Assembly: GCF_900446695.1 (NCBI RefSeq)
Contig: NZ_UAVP01000003.1
Location: forward strand, 1-64,000
Length of the DNA stretch: 64,000 nt
DNA from: Capnocytophaga sputigena
GTDB taxonomy: Bacteria > Bacteroidota > Bacteroidia > Flavobacteriales > Flavobacteriaceae
Reading direction: 5' to 3'
Of this stretch, positions 8,464-16,461 are shown in pieces. The stretch's first letter is position 1, and every line of letters begins with the position of its first letter. Below the pieces are notes generated by a model. It did no database searches and was not told the origin of the DNA. It saw nothing but the letters and a program-made list of their open reading frames with translations. A program made the position numbers and the translations under genes.

Positions 8464-10449
8464 ATGAGAGATTTTTTTAAAGAATATAAGAAATATATTA
8501 TAAAGCATCCTAAGAAAGTAGAATATAAACCTACAAGCAATAATTTTGATATAAAAGAGCTATGTAAAGTAGTAGAAAAAGTAAATACAAATATTCCATA
8601 TACAGAGGAAGATCAAACAGCTATAGAATATTTTATAGAAATGTCCGATAACCTGCATAACTTGTGTGTAGAGTTTTATAAGCATATAGAGGACAACTAT
8701 AAACACTTGAATCTAAAAGGTTGTCATATTGCAGAATATATAATAGCTTGGATAAATAGGGAGTATAAAGTTGTATGGGATAAGCGAAAAGTAGCTTTAC
8801 AAAAAGCAGGAAAGGGAATATTTCTTCTATCAGATTTGACGAACTTTAAACTTCCATCTATAGATCCTAAAGTAGGGTTACTTGATGCTCGTGCTTGTTT
8901 AGAAAGTATGACAGATTCATGCAGTTTGTTGCTAAATTATCTGAGATACTTTCTTAATAAAGAACTAAGTTATAAAGATTCTAAACCAGAAGAGTTTTCC
9001 GGTAGAATTATAAACTTAATACAAAATAGTCAAATGCTTGTTGCATTAAAGCATTCTTATAATGACATACTCTATAATGATGGTTTTGTAAATATAGATA
9101 AAAAGAATAGACTTATTACTTTTGACTACGAGAATAAGAATAATCTTAAACTGCTTTTAGCAGGCAATATGATGTTTACAGAACGCCAAGCTTATGTAAT
9201 GAGTCGTGCACGTGAAGAAGGTATCAATCCAAGACTTTTTAAGTACATTTCTAGCTATCGCATAAAGAATGTAATAATCAATAATAGTTCTATCACACTA
9301 GGTTTTGGAAAAGGATATTCAAAAGAATATAAATTAATAGTCATTGAAATACAGTCTTATATAGATGCTTACTATGAGTTTCTTGTAGGTAGCACAATAT
9401 TACCAAAACTTAATAACTGTACAATAGATGAGGCAATTTCAGTATGGTGTGCTATACAATATATTGTTGAGTATGTACTCTTAAATGTTAATTATAATGT
9501 ATCTATAATTTATCAAAAGGATTTTTCTTCTGTTCCAAGTAAGATACTAAAGAAAGACCTCATATCATACATTGAAAAACTTACTAATATCAAACGTTCA
9601 AAAATAAAAGCAGTAATAACTATATTAGAAGCAGATTGGACAAAATTCAATGATATTTGGACATCTATGCTATATCCTGTTGAAGAATATTATCTTTTGC
9701 CATTTTACCCTATTACCTGTTCTTCTCCCTATAATGTTATTGATAAAATTATGTTCAAAGGAGGTTTTAACCTTGATGACAGAGGAGTACAGTTTGAAAA
9801 TTTTCTTCATAATCAGTTAACACAAAAAGAGACTTCATACCCTATAACTTGTATACCAACAGGGAAATATGGAAAAAAAGGTAGTGAAGAAGAAATAGAT
9901 ATTCTTATCTCAATGAAAAATGTGGTTTTAGTAGCTGAGGCGAAATGTATTCACTATTCAATAGAGCCACTTAATTATGCTGAGGCATGGGAAAGATTAG
10001 AAGAAGGTTGCGAACAGGCTATTAGAAAAGCTGAATTTATAAAAAACAACCCACAATATTTCAATAAGTTAGGCGATTATTCTTCAAAAGAAATCATCCC
10101 TTTTGTAGTAACAAACTATCCGACATTTTCTGGTTTTTCTCATAAAGATGTGTATGTAATAGACTCATATAGTTTTTTATCATATATGCATTGTGGCACC
10201 TTGTCAATAAGACAGTTAACATCAACGATTGATCCAATTTTAGGGATAAAATTTTTCTATCATAATGAAGACCAATTCTCAAATAAGTTTATAGAATATT
10301 TGTCAAATAATCCTATAAAACAGATACTCTTGAAACAAATTTATATTCACGATCTACCTATAACGACAGGAAATAATGGTTGGAATACTGTTAGCAAATC
10401 AGCTCAGGTGAATAATGATCCAATCTTCAATATACCAAATGATATCTAA
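8464..10449 (+). CDS. Protein with C-terminal PD-(D/E)XK nuclease motif
   Basis: This 661-residue protein is helical and unrecognised over its first 420 residues. Residues 440-520 carry a PD-(D/E)XK nuclease pattern: FENFLHN with Glu445, EEIDILIS with Asp479, and VLVAEAKC with Glu492 and Lys494, followed by a helix (EQAIRKAEFI). These are the spacings of restriction-type endonuclease folds. The region after residue 540 has no motif I know. There is no helicase or methyltransferase domain. It is the second gene of a two-gene module with the DUF3800 gene, and both share very low GC, suggesting joint transfer. A role in defence against phages or plasmids, or in host-element conflict, is inference. 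Confidence 0.6.
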   Translation: MRDFFKEYKKYIIKHPKKVEYKPTSNNFDIKELCKVVEKVNTNIPYTEEDQTAIEYFIEMSDNLHNLCVEFYKHIEDNYKHLNLKGCHIAEYIIAWINREYKVVWDKRKVALQKAGKGIFLLSDLTNFKLPSIDPKVGLLDARACLESMTDSCSLLLNYLRYFLNKELSYKDSKPEEFSGRIINLIQNSQMLVALKHSYNDILYNDGFVNIDKKNRLITFDYENKNNLKLLLAGNMMFTERQAYVMSRAREEGINPRLFKYISSYRIKNVIINNSSITLGFGKGYSKEYKLIVIEIQSYIDAYYEFLVGSTILPKLNNCTIDEAISVWCAIQYIVEYVLLNVNYNVSIIYQKDFSSVPSKILKKDLISYIEKLTNIKRSKIKAVITILEADWTKFNDIWTSMLYPVEEYYLLPFYPITCSSPYNVIDKIMFKGGFNLDDRGVQFENFLHNQLTQKETSYPITCIPTGKYGKKGSEEEIDILISMKNVVLVAEAKCIHYSIEPLNYAEAWERLEEGCEQAIRKAEFIKNNPQYFNKLGDYSSKEIIPFVVTNYPTFSGFSHKDVYVIDSYSFLSYMHCGTLSIRQLTSTIDPILGIKFFYHNEDQFSNKFIEYLSNNPIKQILLKQIYIHDLPITTGNNGWNTVSKSAQVNNDPIFNIPNDI

Positions 10450-10558
10450 TAGTATTTGCAATGGTAACCATAAAAACAATACTGTTATTATAGATTGATA
10501 AGCTAAATTAGTCACATAACCCACTATAAAAAATACACAAGAATGGTTGTAAGTCTCA

Positions 10559-10630
10559 TCATACTCGATAAGATTTTCCAGAGGCTTTAGTAAGGTGATT
10601 CACTACATCTGCTACACTTGCATAGGTTTC
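10559..10630 (-). other. Short coding-like remnant in the gap between 10450 and 10661
   Basis: The 212-base gap between the nuclease gene and the DnaB gene holds no full gene. On the minus strand one frame reads ETYASVADVVNHLTKASGKS and then YRV before a stop. It resembles the short 'xVVxYLNxxTGKxYR' helix at the C-terminus of phage replication proteins, so it may be a leftover of a replication gene that once followed dnaB. It has no plausible start and only 24 codons, so this is weak. Confidence 0.2.
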
Positions 10631-10661
10631 TTATTTTTATCAACAAAAGAGAAGTATCGCT

Positions 10662-11996
10662 CTACATTGCGCTAATTTCCTTTTTTAAATCTCTAAACTT
10701 TGAAGTAGCCATACTCACAACACAACGCTCAGAGAGAATGCCCCCGTGTCGGTTCTTGGAAATGATGATTTCTACCTCATTTTTAGTACTTTCATTATTG
10801 TATTCCTTATCCCAATGGTCAATACCGTAATATTCGGGGCGATAGAGGAATACCACTTCATCGGCATCTTGTTCAATAGCGCCAGAGTCTCTTAGGTCAG
10901 AAAGAAAAGGACGCTTGTCTGTGCGCTGTTCTACATTTCGTGACAGCTGAGAAAGAGCAATCACAGGGATATCGAGTTCTTTTGCAAGTCCTTTCAAACT
11001 GCGAGAAATAAAAGAAATCTCCTGCTCTCTATTACTAGCTTTGGGATAGGTAATAAGCTGTAGATAATCAACAAACAATATATTGATATGATAGCGAAGA
11101 GCCATTGACTTTGCCTTCATTTTAAGATTTTCAATTGAAATAGACGAAGTGTCATCTATATGTATTTTCATTTGGGTAAGATTGTCTTTCAGAGAGATAT
11201 AGCGATACACTTCCTCATCTTTAAGTCCTTTGCGAAGAATGGAAGAATTAGGAATATCAGTATAATTAGTAATAATTTTAGAGGCAATTTGCTCTGCCGA
11301 CATTTCCAACGAAAATACCCCTACCGAATATCCTTGAGCTACCATATCTACAATTTGTTGTACTAAAAAAGTAGTTTTCCCCATACCAGGGCGACCTGCA
11401 ACAATGGTAAGATTAGATTTCTGCCAACCTCCAAATACTTTATTGATAATAGTTAGAGAACTTTGTAATCCTGTGAGCTTCCCTTGATGAATACTCTCGA
11501 AATTCTTTTGCACTGCCTCTACTAATTCAGGAAACTCACGCGTTTGACGGTTATTTTCAATAAACTTATCAATAAAAAGGTTATTAAAGTATTCAAAAGC
11601 CTTATCGCGTATGTCGAATATATCATTCTCTTTCTTTTGAGCCATACTGAGAAGTAGGGAGAATTTATTGATAAAATCCCGTTTTACAGATTCTTGTACC
11701 AAAAGCATTATATGGTACTCTATATTAGCAGATGAAATCGCAAAATTAGCTAAATCAATACAGTAAACAGTGTATGAATTTAGTTTTTTCTTCTCAAATT
11801 CTTTTCCTAATAGTATCAAATCTACAGTGCCGTATTGTTTCCAAACTCGCACAATAGTTTCGTAAATAGCTTGATGTTGTGGTGCAGAAAAAAGATAAAC
11901 ACTCAGCATATTATAGTATTGCGCAATGAGTTGGGACTCACTCACAAGATTGCCAAGTACGTATTTTTCTATATCTATATCGATGTTTTCATTCAT
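10662..11996 (-). CDS. dnaB: Replicative DNA helicase of the DnaB family, mobile-element type
   Basis: This 444-residue hexameric-helicase protein has an N-terminal helical DnaB domain (IEKYVLGNLVSESQ) that binds primase, and a RecA-like C-terminal ATPase. Walker A is GRPGMGKTT at about residues 200-208, Walker B is ILFVDYLQL, and the DnaB motif IALSQLSRNVEQR and arginine-finger region ISKNRHG are intact. The length is normal, but it sits with DUF3853 and phage-like regulators, away from chromosomal replication genes, so it probably serves replication of the integrated element. It overlaps the upstream winged-helix gene by 8 bases, indicating one operon. Confidence 0.88.
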   Translation of the reverse strand: MNENIDIDIEKYVLGNLVSESQLIAQYYNMLSVYLFSAPQHQAIYETIVRVWKQYGTVDLILLGKEFEKKKLNSYTVYCIDLANFAISSANIEYHIMLLVQESVKRDFINKFSLLLSMAQKKENDIFDIRDKAFEYFNNLFIDKFIENNRQTREFPELVEAVQKNFESIHQGKLTGLQSSLTIINKVFGGWQKSNLTIVAGRPGMGKTTFLVQQIVDMVAQGYSVGVFSLEMSAEQIASKIITNYTDIPNSSILRKGLKDEEVYRYISLKDNLTQMKIHIDDTSSISIENLKMKAKSMALRYHINILFVDYLQLITYPKASNREQEISFISRSLKGLAKELDIPVIALSQLSRNVEQRTDKRPFLSDLRDSGAIEQDADEVVFLYRPEYYGIDHWDKEYNNESTKNEVEIIISKNRHGGILSERCVVSMATSKFRDLKKEISAM

Positions 11997-12687
11997 TGTA
12001 AGTAGATTTAGGTCTGTTTATTTTTGGAACATTAAAGATGTTTTTATTGTTTGACCTTAGATAAGGCATAGTGTTTTTAAGAGTTTGTTTCCAATTTACA
12101 ATAGGTTTGTTATAACCACTTACCCAGCCATCATCTTTCCAAGTTTCATATTTTATTTTTAAGTGTACATCTAACCCTTCTTCATAAATATCTAATGTTT
12201 TTGCATAGTTCATAAATTCTTCAAAAGAAGGAATATCAATGTTTTTAGAAATGTTTTCTTTAGGAACTTCTCTTGGAAGTGTTAGACTTTCTTTTTTAGG
12301 CATTTCACTTGTTTTTAGAAATTCTCCTAATTGAGAAACAGACTTCTCACCCCGTTTTTTAATAACTTGTTTAACGCTTGTTTTTTCTCTTTCTACAGCA
12401 AAATTTCTAACAAGGTAGTCAGGAATAATTCTGTATAAGGTAGGAAATCCATTAGTAATCTGAAAACTAATAAGACCTAAATTCCGTAAAGTATCTTTAC
12501 TTGTTTTTATGGTCTTTCTATTTATTTTTAATCTTTTACTCATTACTTTGTCAGAAAATTCAAAATCTTTACCTCCTACCTTATCCCAATTGTCTAACAG
12601 AAAAAGATAAATAGCCACTATAGGTGCTGATAGTGGATAAACATCATTAAAAGTCCAAAACTTTTTTGTTAAACTGAGATAGTCCAT
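11989..12687 (-). CDS. Winged-helix replication-initiation-like protein
   Basis: This 232-residue protein has an N-terminal winged helix (residues 1-90: LSLTKKFWTFNDVYPLSAP, then MSKRLKINRKTIKTSKDTL) like the replisome-organiser domains of phage and plasmid initiators. A charged, lysine-rich linker follows, then a C-terminal piece (YETWKDDGWVSG, IVNWKQTLKNTMPYL) of the kind found in phage replication proteins that load DnaB. Its position directly upstream of dnaB supports a helicase-loading or initiator role, which is inferred. Its ATG overlaps the preceding stop by one base. Confidence 0.6.
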   Translation of the reverse strand: MDYLSLTKKFWTFNDVYPLSAPIVAIYLFLLDNWDKVGGKDFEFSDKVMSKRLKINRKTIKTSKDTLRNLGLISFQITNGFPTLYRIIPDYLVRNFAVEREKTSVKQVIKKRGEKSVSQLGEFLKTSEMPKKESLTLPREVPKENISKNIDIPSFEEFMNYAKTLDIYEEGLDVHLKIKYETWKDDGWVSGYNKPIVNWKQTLKNTMPYLRSNNKNIFNVPKINRPKSTYNE

Positions 12688-12962
12688 TACTCTTTGCTTT
12701 TTTTGAGTAGCTCTAAGGCTTTTTCTTTATCAATTATTATGAGTTTACCATTCTGACAAATAGCTTCATCTAAAATCCCTGAACTCTTTATCTTACTTGC
12801 TGTAGAGCGTGAACAACCTAATATTTTAGCTAGTCCCTTTAGCCCATATTCATACTTTTTATTCTTAGCCACTAAAGCAAGTTGTATTTCTGTTTTCTGA
12901 AGTTCCAAGAACTCTCCAACAGTAAGCTGCCATAAAGGTGTATTGTTATCTAGCATATCCAT
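12687..12962 (-). CDS. DUF3853 family protein
   Basis: This 91-residue protein matches the DUF3853 family of Bacteroidetes mobile elements. It has TPLWQLTVGEFLELQ at the N-terminus, then a helix-turn-helix (GLKGLAKILGCSRSTASKIKSSGILDEAI) and a short KLIIIDKEKALELL tail. Such proteins resemble excisionase or MerR-like DNA binders, and their exact role is unknown. ATG 12962 is chosen because the longer frame begins at a TTG. The gene couples to the winged-helix gene by a TAATG overlap. Confidence 0.75.
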   Translation of the reverse strand: MDMLDNNTPLWQLTVGEFLELQKTEIQLALVAKNKKYEYGLKGLAKILGCSRSTASKIKSSGILDEAICQNGKLIIIDKEKALELLKKSKE

Positions 12963-12983
12963 AGCATAATTCAAGAAAGATGT

Positions 12984-13238
12984 TTAAAATACTTTTATTC
13001 CCTTGTGATAACCATTCCATTTTTTAGGAGGAAAAAGCTGTTTTCTCTTCAAAAGCTCTCTAAGAACTTCTACTTCCTCCAAAAGCTCTTTAGGAACTTT
13101 TTTTAATTTTTTGCTATATTGTTTTTCTTTTTGCTCTTGTTCTGAACCTTGTAACATATTAATAAGAGCTTGAGTATCTTTTTCCGATAGCTCAAACTGA
13201 TGAATTGTTTTATAGGCTATTTGTACAAGAGGGTTCAT
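12984..13238 (-). CDS. Small charged protein, unknown function
   Basis: This 84-residue lysine- and glutamate-rich protein is predicted to be mostly helical (SEQEQKEKQYSKKLKKVPKEL, EEVEVLRELLKRK). No family is recognised. It lies 21 bases upstream of the DUF3853 gene on the same strand, so it is likely in the element's replication operon. The tail PPKKWNGYHKGIKVF recalls short DNA-binding basic tails but proves nothing. Confidence 0.5.
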   Translation of the reverse strand: MNPLVQIAYKTIHQFELSEKDTQALINMLQGSEQEQKEKQYSKKLKKVPKELLEEVEVLRELLKRKQLFPPKKWNGYHKGIKVF

Positions 13239-13334
13239 TAGCTAATTTTATCTATAAAAATAATTGTAACATATATTTTATATATAAAAAATATTATTTA
13301 ATATAAAAGTTAGCGTTTTAGCAATATAAGCTTT

Positions 13335-13568
13335 TTATTCTTCTGACATAGAATTTAAAGTTTCTGCTTTAGAATCACAAAAAATTTCTTCCTCAGTAAA
13401 GCCTTGTTCCTTATAAAATAGAACAGCTTCCCAAAGGGTTAAATTACGGCTGTTTCTGCGAGCTAAACCTAACACTGACTGTTGTTGGTTACCTAATCTT
13501 TTAGCTAACTCAATGCTAAAATTATTGTCATTCAAAATTTTTTCGATGATAATTTTACTTACTTTCAT
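13335..13568 (-). CDS. Cro-like small DNA-binding protein
   Basis: This 77-residue protein has a helix-turn-helix-like layout (IELAKRLGNQQQSVLGLARRNSRNLTLWEAVLFY) and an acidic tail. It is transcribed divergently from the Xre-type regulator at 13734, with palindromic operators between them. This is the arrangement of a phage cI/cro switch, so it probably begins the minus-strand early operon and represses or antirepresses it. The family was not identified beyond that. Confidence 0.55.
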   Translation of the reverse strand: MKVSKIIIEKILNDNNFSIELAKRLGNQQQSVLGLARRNSRNLTLWEAVLFYKEQGFTEEEIFCDSKAETLNSMSEE

Positions 13569-13650
13569 TTTTTATTTATATATTTGCAAAATAATTTTAA
13601 ATACAAATGTATTTTAAAATGTAAAATTGTTTTTGTTTTCGGCTGCAAAT

Positions 13651-13674
13651 ATATAACAAGTTATATAATATAAC
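13651..13674. promoter_or_regulatory. Palindromic operator cluster in the divergent control region
   Basis: The 165-base divergent intergenic region contains three heptamer half-sites in alternating orientation: ATATAAC at 13651-13657, GTTATAT at 13660-13666 and ATATAAC at 13668-13674. Adjacent pairs form perfect inverted repeats with 2-base and 1-base spacers. A second, slightly imperfect palindrome lies at 13594-13620. These fit binding by the flanking Xre/Cro-like proteins; binding itself is inferred. Confidence 0.55.
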
Positions 13675-13733
13675 AAACTTTTAAATATAAATATTGACTA
13701 AAAAATAATTAAAATATTAAATTTCAGTATATT

Positions 13734-14132
13734 ATGGAAGAGATTGATAATTTATTAATGTATGTGTTAGGCTTAATAAAAGAATACAATGTTACGGCCT
13801 ATGAAATTGAACGAAATACAGGTTTAAGTGCTGTTGGAGTTCAAAAAATAATAAATGGTGAAACAAAAAGACCTCAATCTAATACTTTAAATACCATTAT
13901 GGAGTACATTGAAGGGAAGTATATAAACGTGAAAATATCAAAGAGCAATTTAATCGCAGGTGGCAAACAAAAAATAAATCAGGGAGGAGTGTATAATGAT
14001 GGCGAAGATATCAAAGAACTCATCTCCGATTTAATGAATATGATTCGTGAAAAGGATAAACAAATTTCAAAGAAAGATGAACAAATACAACAGCTACTAC
14101 AAATCATAGCAGGGAAAAGCCAACAGCTATAG
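13734..14132 (+). CDS. Xre-type repressor with C-terminal coiled coil
   Basis: This 132-residue protein has an N-terminal lambda-repressor-like HTH (YNVTAYEIERNTGLSAVGVQ, residues 17-45) and a glycine-containing linker. It ends in a heptad-like coiled coil (MIREKDKQISKKDEQIQQLL) likely to dimerise it. It faces away from the Cro-like gene across the operator cluster, and its stop lies 182 bases before the tRNA scar. It probably maintains the quiescent state of the integrated element. There is no cleavage or protease domain, so it is not a LexA-type repressor. Confidence 0.65.
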   Translation: MEEIDNLLMYVLGLIKEYNVTAYEIERNTGLSAVGVQKIINGETKRPQSNTLNTIMEYIEGKYINVKISKSNLIAGGKQKINQGGVYNDGEDIKELISDLMNMIREKDKQISKKDEQIQQLLQIIAGKSQQL

Positions 14133-14279
14133 TTTTGGTAAATTCAAAATTTATAGAAATAAACGACAGTTTATTAACCATTGTAACACAGATGTTTTTG
14201 TGTGTAAATTAATAATAAAATAGAGTATATAACCGAGTATTTTTATTGGGTTTTTGGGTGTTTTTTGAATCTAAAAAGC

Positions 14280-14292
14280 ATTGATAATCAAT
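14280..14292. repeat. Palindrome near the attachment site
   Basis: ATTGAT-A-ATCAAT is a perfect 6-bp inverted repeat 22 bases before the tRNA fragment. Its place beside an att core is where recombination accessory proteins bind, but the short AT-rich sequence could occur by chance. Confidence 0.25.
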
Positions 14293-14314
14293 ATTTTTAT
14301 TAATGATTGTAAAA

Positions 14315-14356
14315 CTCATAACCCGAAGGTCACTGGTTCGAGTCCAGTTCCCGCTA
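14315..14356 (+). other. tRNA-Met(CAT) 3' fragment, right attachment site of an integrated element
   Basis: The sequence is the 3' half of a tRNA from the anticodon loop (CTCATAA) onward: anticodon stem CCCGA, variable AGGTC, T-stem and loop ACTGG-TTCGAGT-CCAGT, and acceptor strand TCCCGCTA. No matching 5' acceptor strand (AGCGGGA) or D-arm precedes it, so it is not a functional tRNA. It has its native terminator downstream. Tyrosine integrases commonly recombine in this half of tRNA genes. The restored tRNA and the integrase should therefore lie to the left, outside the window. Confidence 0.8.
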
Positions 14357-14361
14357 CAAAA

Positions 14362-14399
14362 TAGGCGTAATTAGTCTGATAGTCAACTAATTACGCCTA
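14362..14399 (+). terminator. Strong stem-loop following the tRNA fragment
   Basis: A perfect 13-bp stem (TAGGCGTAATTAG with CTAATTACGCCTA) with a 12-base loop directly follows the tRNA 3' end. It has no T tract, so it may be a processing or terminator hairpin of the original tRNA transcript. The adjacent hairpin has the T-rich tail. Confidence 0.65.
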
Positions 14400-14406
14400 A
14401 CTTCTT

Positions 14407-14437
14407 AAAATAGCTGGGTCAAATTTGGGGCTATTTT
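14407..14437. terminator. Intrinsic terminator between the tRNA scar and the Xre gene
   Basis: AAAATAGC pairs with GCTATTTT around a 15-base loop. The A/T-rich ends make it potentially bidirectional, serving the tRNA from the left and the minus-strand Xre gene that stops at 14445. Confidence 0.55.
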
Positions 14438-14444
14438 CTTGTAC

Positions 14445-14924
14445 CTAACTATCAAAAACTTCAAAATGATTATCTTCATAAAAAAAGATAATGCGCTTAA
14501 TTTTCTTTCCCACAGTATTATTCACTATAGAAGGTAAATGAGATAATTCTGATACCTCTTTATCTAAACTAACTTTTTTTTCTTCTTTAATAGGAGAAGA
14601 TAGAGTAGGAGAGGAGCTTTCCATTTCTATTTCTGGAATATCACTAAATAAGTCTGGCTGTTGTATTTTTTTAGGTACAGAAACTTCTTTCTCTTCTTTG
14701 CGAGGGAAAGTTCCTTTTCCTTGAGTAATCCAGTACATATCCACATCTGGAAATTTTTCTATGAGTTTTAGTATAAAGTCTAAACTCGGTTTATTGCGCT
14801 CCGATAAAAGATGTGATATCCCTGAACGTTGAATTTCTAAAGCATCAGCAAAAGCTGCCGCATTTAATCCATAATAATCCATCACTTGTTGCAAGCGAAT
14901 GGAAAAGTCTGATGTGTTTAACAT
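14445..14924 (-). CDS. Xre-family helix-turn-helix regulator
   Basis: This 159-residue protein has an N-terminal HTH (FSIRLQQVMDYYGLNAAAFA, then IQRSGISHLLSERNKPSLDF) followed by the segment WITQGKGTFP. That layout is widespread among chromosomal regulators of Flavobacteriaceae. The rest is a low-complexity acidic/serine linker and a short hydrophobic C-terminus (KIKRIIFFYEDNHFEVF). Start 14924 is chosen because the frame upstream encodes only an AT-derived hydrophobic stretch. It lies just outside the tRNA scar and so belongs to the chromosome. Targets are unknown. Confidence 0.75.
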   Translation of the reverse strand: MLNTSDFSIRLQQVMDYYGLNAAAFADALEIQRSGISHLLSERNKPSLDFILKLIEKFPDVDMYWITQGKGTFPRKEEKEVSVPKKIQQPDLFSDIPEIEMESSSPTLSSPIKEEKKVSLDKEVSELSHLPSIVNNTVGKKIKRIIFFYEDNHFEVFDS

Positions 14925-15312
14925 TGTAATTTTTATCAATTTTATCAATAATGCACAAATGTAAATCAATATTTTGATATATACAAATTTAAACAAAATT
15001 ATTTATTTCAAAAATTTAAGTATCAATTTATATTATCAATGTAATTATATCATATATAATTATTTATATATTCATTATAAAAATAATTTATATGTATTTT
15101 CCTGGGAGTTATCTACTATAAATACTTATTCTCTATTTTTATAGATGTTACAACTGTAATTTCTTACATTGTAAAATTGTATACAAATGTAATTAGATAG
15201 ATGTTTATGTAATAAAATATCCTAATCAAAATTTTATGTATATATAATTGTTATCTACTAAATATTTCTTACTTTTGTCCTTATAATAATCTATATAAAA
15301 AGGGAAAAGAAA
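14925..15312. other. AT-rich intergenic region
   Basis: This 388-base stretch is extremely AT-rich, with runs such as TATATAATTATTTATATA. I see no gene or RNA in it. It holds the divergent control regions of the Xre gene and of the M14 peptidase, including the promoter at 15248-15277. Confidence 0.6.
15248..15277 (+). promoter_or_regulatory. Bacteroidetes-type promoter of the M14 peptidase gene
   Basis: TTG at 15248-15250 is followed after exactly 19 bases by TACTTTTG at 15270-15277, matching the TTG-N19-TAnnTTTG consensus. The start codon is 35 bases further on. Confidence 0.7.
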
Positions 15313-16359
15313 ATGGAAAAAGAACTTTTAGGACGTTATATTACCTATCAAATGATTACCCCTCTTTTAGATGAATATCCTTTTGATGAAGTTATTCATT
15401 TGGGTAGTTCAGTGAAAGGTATACCTATCAACTTGTATAGAGTAGGTAAGGGGAATAAAAAAATACTACTTTGGTCACAAATGCACGGTAATGAATCAAC
15501 TACAACTAAGGCTCTTTTTGATGTTTTGCTGAGACTTCAAACAGCTAATGTTTTATCGGAATTGAGTATCTATTGTATACCAATGCTCAATCCTGACGGA
15601 TCTGAACTGTTTACACGTGTGAACTTTAACAATGTCGACCTCAATCGTGATGCTCACGAACTTACACAGCCTGAAAGCAAATGTTTGCGTAAAGCTTATG
15701 ACCTTGTGCAGCCTGATTATTGTTTTAATTTACACGACCAAAGAACTATTTTTAGTGTAGGGCAAACCCCTTTTCCTGCTACTGTTTCTTTCTTAGCTCC
15801 TGCTTATAATAAAGAACGTAGTGTCAATGAAATCCGTCAAAAGGCAATGGAAGTTATTGTTGTAATGAATAGCATTTTACAACATCATATACCCAATCAA
15901 ATAGCACGTTTTGATGATAGTTTTAATATCAACTGTACAGGAGATAAATATACTTCATTAGGTACACCTACAATCCTTTTTGAAGCAGGACATTACCCCA
16001 ATGATTACAATCGTGAACATACAAGATCTTACATAGCGATAGCAATTTTAACAGCATTAGAATATATTGCTACTTCTTATGTTACAAATGTAAATTATAC
16101 GGATTATTTCAATATACCAGAAAACGACAAATGTTTTTATGATATTATCTTACGTGATGATACACATAGTGGTAATGATGTAGGTATTCTTTACAAAGAA
16201 ATCTTAGAAAATGCTAAAATTTTGTTTGTCCCTTATATTGCCGAAATAGGAGATTTATCCACTAAATATGGACATAGAGAAATGCCTCTGTCTAAATATC
16301 TAATAGCTCCTATCAATAAAAGTTCTATTGAAAATAGTTTAGATTTACAAAACCTTTAA
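15313..16359 (+). CDS. M14-family zinc carboxypeptidase
   Basis: This 348-residue cytoplasmic-type metallopeptidase has no signal peptide. It has a complete M14 active site: MHGNES (zinc His and Glu), NNVDLNRD (substrate-binding Asn-Arg), NLHDQ (third zinc His) and a late Glu in TILFEAGHYP that fits the general base. It should remove C-terminal residues from peptides or amidated substrates; the substrate is unknown. An Lrp-type regulator follows 102 bases later with what looks like its own promoter. All key residues are present, unlike the second M14 protein at 60.2 kb. Confidence 0.85.
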   Translation: MEKELLGRYITYQMITPLLDEYPFDEVIHLGSSVKGIPINLYRVGKGNKKILLWSQMHGNESTTTKALFDVLLRLQTANVLSELSIYCIPMLNPDGSELFTRVNFNNVDLNRDAHELTQPESKCLRKAYDLVQPDYCFNLHDQRTIFSVGQTPFPATVSFLAPAYNKERSVNEIRQKAMEVIVVMNSILQHHIPNQIARFDDSFNINCTGDKYTSLGTPTILFEAGHYPNDYNREHTRSYIAIAILTALEYIATSYVTNVNYTDYFNIPENDKCFYDIILRDDTHSGNDVGILYKEILENAKILFVPYIAEIGDLSTKYGHREMPLSKYLIAPINKSSIENSLDLQNL

Positions 16360-16461
16360 CACAAAATAAGAAAGAAAATGCAAAATATAAGTCTTTTTAT
16401 TTGGATAATTCAAAATAAAATACTTACTTTGCACGCTGAGTAAATTATAAAAATATAATAG

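Noticed and set aside
14315-14356. A functional tRNA-Met gene
   Set aside because: The 5' acceptor strand, D-arm and 5' half of the anticodon stem are missing, so only a 3' fragment remains.
15000-15300. Possible replication origin in the very AT-rich region
   Set aside because: AT-richness alone is not enough; no repeated initiator boxes or dnaA-type genes are nearby.
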